A stretch of 6,512 nt of DNA from assembly GCA_002369295.1 (NCBI GenBank), contig DFDR01000086.1, forward strand, positions 1 to 6,512, read 5' to 3'. The position numbers and the translations under genes were made by a program. This stretch comes from Desulfovibrionaceae bacterium UBA3823. GTDB lineage: Bacteria > Desulfobacterota > Desulfovibrionia > Desulfovibrionales > Desulfovibrionaceae. Positions within the stretch are counted from its first letter, which is position 1. Each line of letters begins with the position of its first letter. This document shows, piece by piece, positions 6,071-6,512 of this stretch. The notes beneath the pieces were generated by a model, which was not told where the DNA came from, did no database searches, and worked only from the letters and a program-made list of their open reading frames with translations.

Positions 6071-6302
6071 CGCCGCGCTGTTCCCGCAGGCCCTTGACCG
6101 CGCTCTCGGGGCGTCGCGCGTCCCGGGACGGGGTCATGACGCTGGCATCGCGGCGCTTCATCGCGTCCGTGGCGCTGCGGACAAGGGAACGCGGCTTGCC
6201 GGGAAGGGTGTTGCGGACGGGGATGCGGGTGAGCATGCTCCTTCCGCCCGGGCAGGGCGCGGGGGCCAGGCACTGAAAGCGTGGGCAAGCCTTTCGCAGC
6301 AT
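6063..6302 (-). CDS. Doubtful small hypothetical protein upstream of the reductase
   Basis: I do not recognise this ORF. From the ATG at 6302 it encodes 79 residues that are basic, Pro/Arg/Ser-rich, with three Cys in the first 20 positions. From an alternative TTG at 6353 it would be 96 residues and contain CYHCN followed by ACPRFQC, a CX2C-X6-C-X4-C arrangement that could bind a metal. In favour: codons are those of GC-rich genes (CTG, CGC, ATC, GTC, GCC dominate, most third positions G or C) and it runs in the same direction as the reductase. Against: no SD precedes either start and no family is visible. It could be chance or the remains of a gene. Confidence 0.25.
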   Translation of the reverse strand: MLRKACPRFQCLAPAPCPGGRSMLTRIPVRNTLPGKPRSLVRSATDAMKRRDASVMTPSRDARRPESAVKGLREQRGVA

Positions 6303-6398
6303 GTTGCAATGATAGCAGGCGCGCGCCGGATGGCCTAGTCCTGATTTTCTCAAACTTCTGCCTATTTCTCTAGCGGCTGTCGCGCCGAAGAGGCCGCC

Positions 6399-6506
6399 TC
6401 AGAAGGTCATCATGCGGAAAGGGCAGTGCGGCAAATCGAAGATGCCACTGGCGACAGGGTAAAAATACCACTCTGGTGCGGCCGTGCGGTCCTGGCAGTG
6501 GCACAT
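6399..6506 (-). CDS. Doubtful 35-residue cysteine-containing peptide
   Basis: ATG at 6506 to TGA at 6399-6401 gives a 35-residue peptide beginning MCHCQDR and containing PEWYFYP and LPHCPFRM. Twenty-seven of 35 third positions are G or C, which is coding-like, and the CXC plus distant Cys suggests metal or redox chemistry. An in-frame TGA sits two codons before the ATG, so it is not the end of a longer gene. The SD region is at the window edge and shows only GAAGA too close to the start. The opposite strand is also open here, so coding status is uncertain. Confidence 0.22.
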   Translation of the reverse strand: MCHCQDRTAAPEWYFYPVASGIFDLPHCPFRMMTF

Positions 6507-6512
6507 TCTTCA

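Larger units (their letters stand above)
5906..6512. other. 607-bp region without a confident gene: leader and possible promoter of the reductase unit
   Basis: No recognisable protein family is found on either strand. Besides the hairpin and tandem repeat described separately, it holds a weak minus-strand promoter-like pair, TAGAGA (6367-6372) and GAAAAT (6344-6349) spaced 17 nt, in a locally AT-richer stretch. It also holds a 12-bp palindrome CGTCCCGGGACG (6119-6130), a 10-bp palindrome GGCGCGCGCC (6318-6327), and the two doubtful small ORFs listed below. The GC-rich part produces many overlapping shadow frames. Confidence 0.4.

Noticed and set aside
6440..6512. Repeated CCACT/AGTGG motifs (TGCCACTG at 6443-6450, CAGTGGCA at 6496-6503) resembling subterminal repeats of an IS21-type element
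   Set aside because: No terminal inverted repeat, target duplication or transposase fragment is visible before the window ends; the resemblance is from memory only.
6499..6512. TGGCAC-containing sequence like a sigma54 promoter
   Set aside because: It is on the plus strand facing out of the window and the second element (TTGC) does not follow at the required spacing before the edge.
1..6512. CRISPR array, tRNA or rRNA genes
   Set aside because: No regularly spaced direct repeats and no cloverleaf or rRNA-like sequence were seen on either strand.

Overview
The window looks like a chromosomal accessory or junction region of a GC-rich anaerobe. A Desulfovibrionaceae-type host (Desulfovibrio/Bilophila) would fit the roughly 60% GC genes, the abundance of Fe-S proteins and the NapH-type membrane ferredoxin. 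This is inference from gene content and composition; no marker gene is present to prove it.

Layout. Positions 1-849 (+) are the C-terminal part of an AT-rich AAA-ATPase-like/PD-(D/E)XK nuclease-family protein cut by the left window edge. Positions 850-1028 hold no confident gene but contain two inverted repeats between converging transcription units. Everything from 1029 to 5905 is on the minus strand and forms two two-gene units. The first unit, read right to left, is a glycerophosphodiester phosphodiesterase (1951-2796) followed 4 nt later by an auxin-efflux-carrier-family permease (1029-1946). A plausible sigma70-type promoter and a strong Shine-Dalgarno (SD) sequence precede the esterase. 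The second unit is a Tat-exported aldo/keto reductase with a C-terminal 2x[4Fe-4S] ferredoxin domain (4481-5905), followed 9 nt later by a membrane polyferredoxin (3014-4471). The polyferredoxin reads as a NapH-type quinol-side module fused, through an internal twin-arginine-like segment, to a NapG-type four-cluster ferredoxin. A short hairpin plus T-run separates the two units. Positions 5906-6512 contain the long leader of the reductase operon and two doubtful small cysteine-containing minus-strand ORFs.

How the genes may work together. The reductase and polyferredoxin look like one periplasm-facing redox system: electrons from menaquinol or a cytoplasmic donor would pass through the NapH half, then the NapG-like half, then the ferredoxin tail of the exported reductase, so that an aldo/keto-reductase fold works where NAD(P)H is not available. 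The esterase/permease pair would release a phosphorylated glycerol moiety and move an organic anion, but its substrates cannot be read from sequence.

Most notable signals: (i) the NapH-NapG-like fusion with an internal Tat-like signal; (ii) an approximately 540 bp AT-rich tract (39% GC by hand count, flanks about 57-67%) that covers exactly the ferredoxin tail of the reductase and the first residues of the polyferredoxin, suggesting a recombinant or domain-swapped segment; (iii) a perfect GNRA-tetraloop hairpin between the reductase's SD sequence and its ATG, which would have to fold to bring them to normal spacing.
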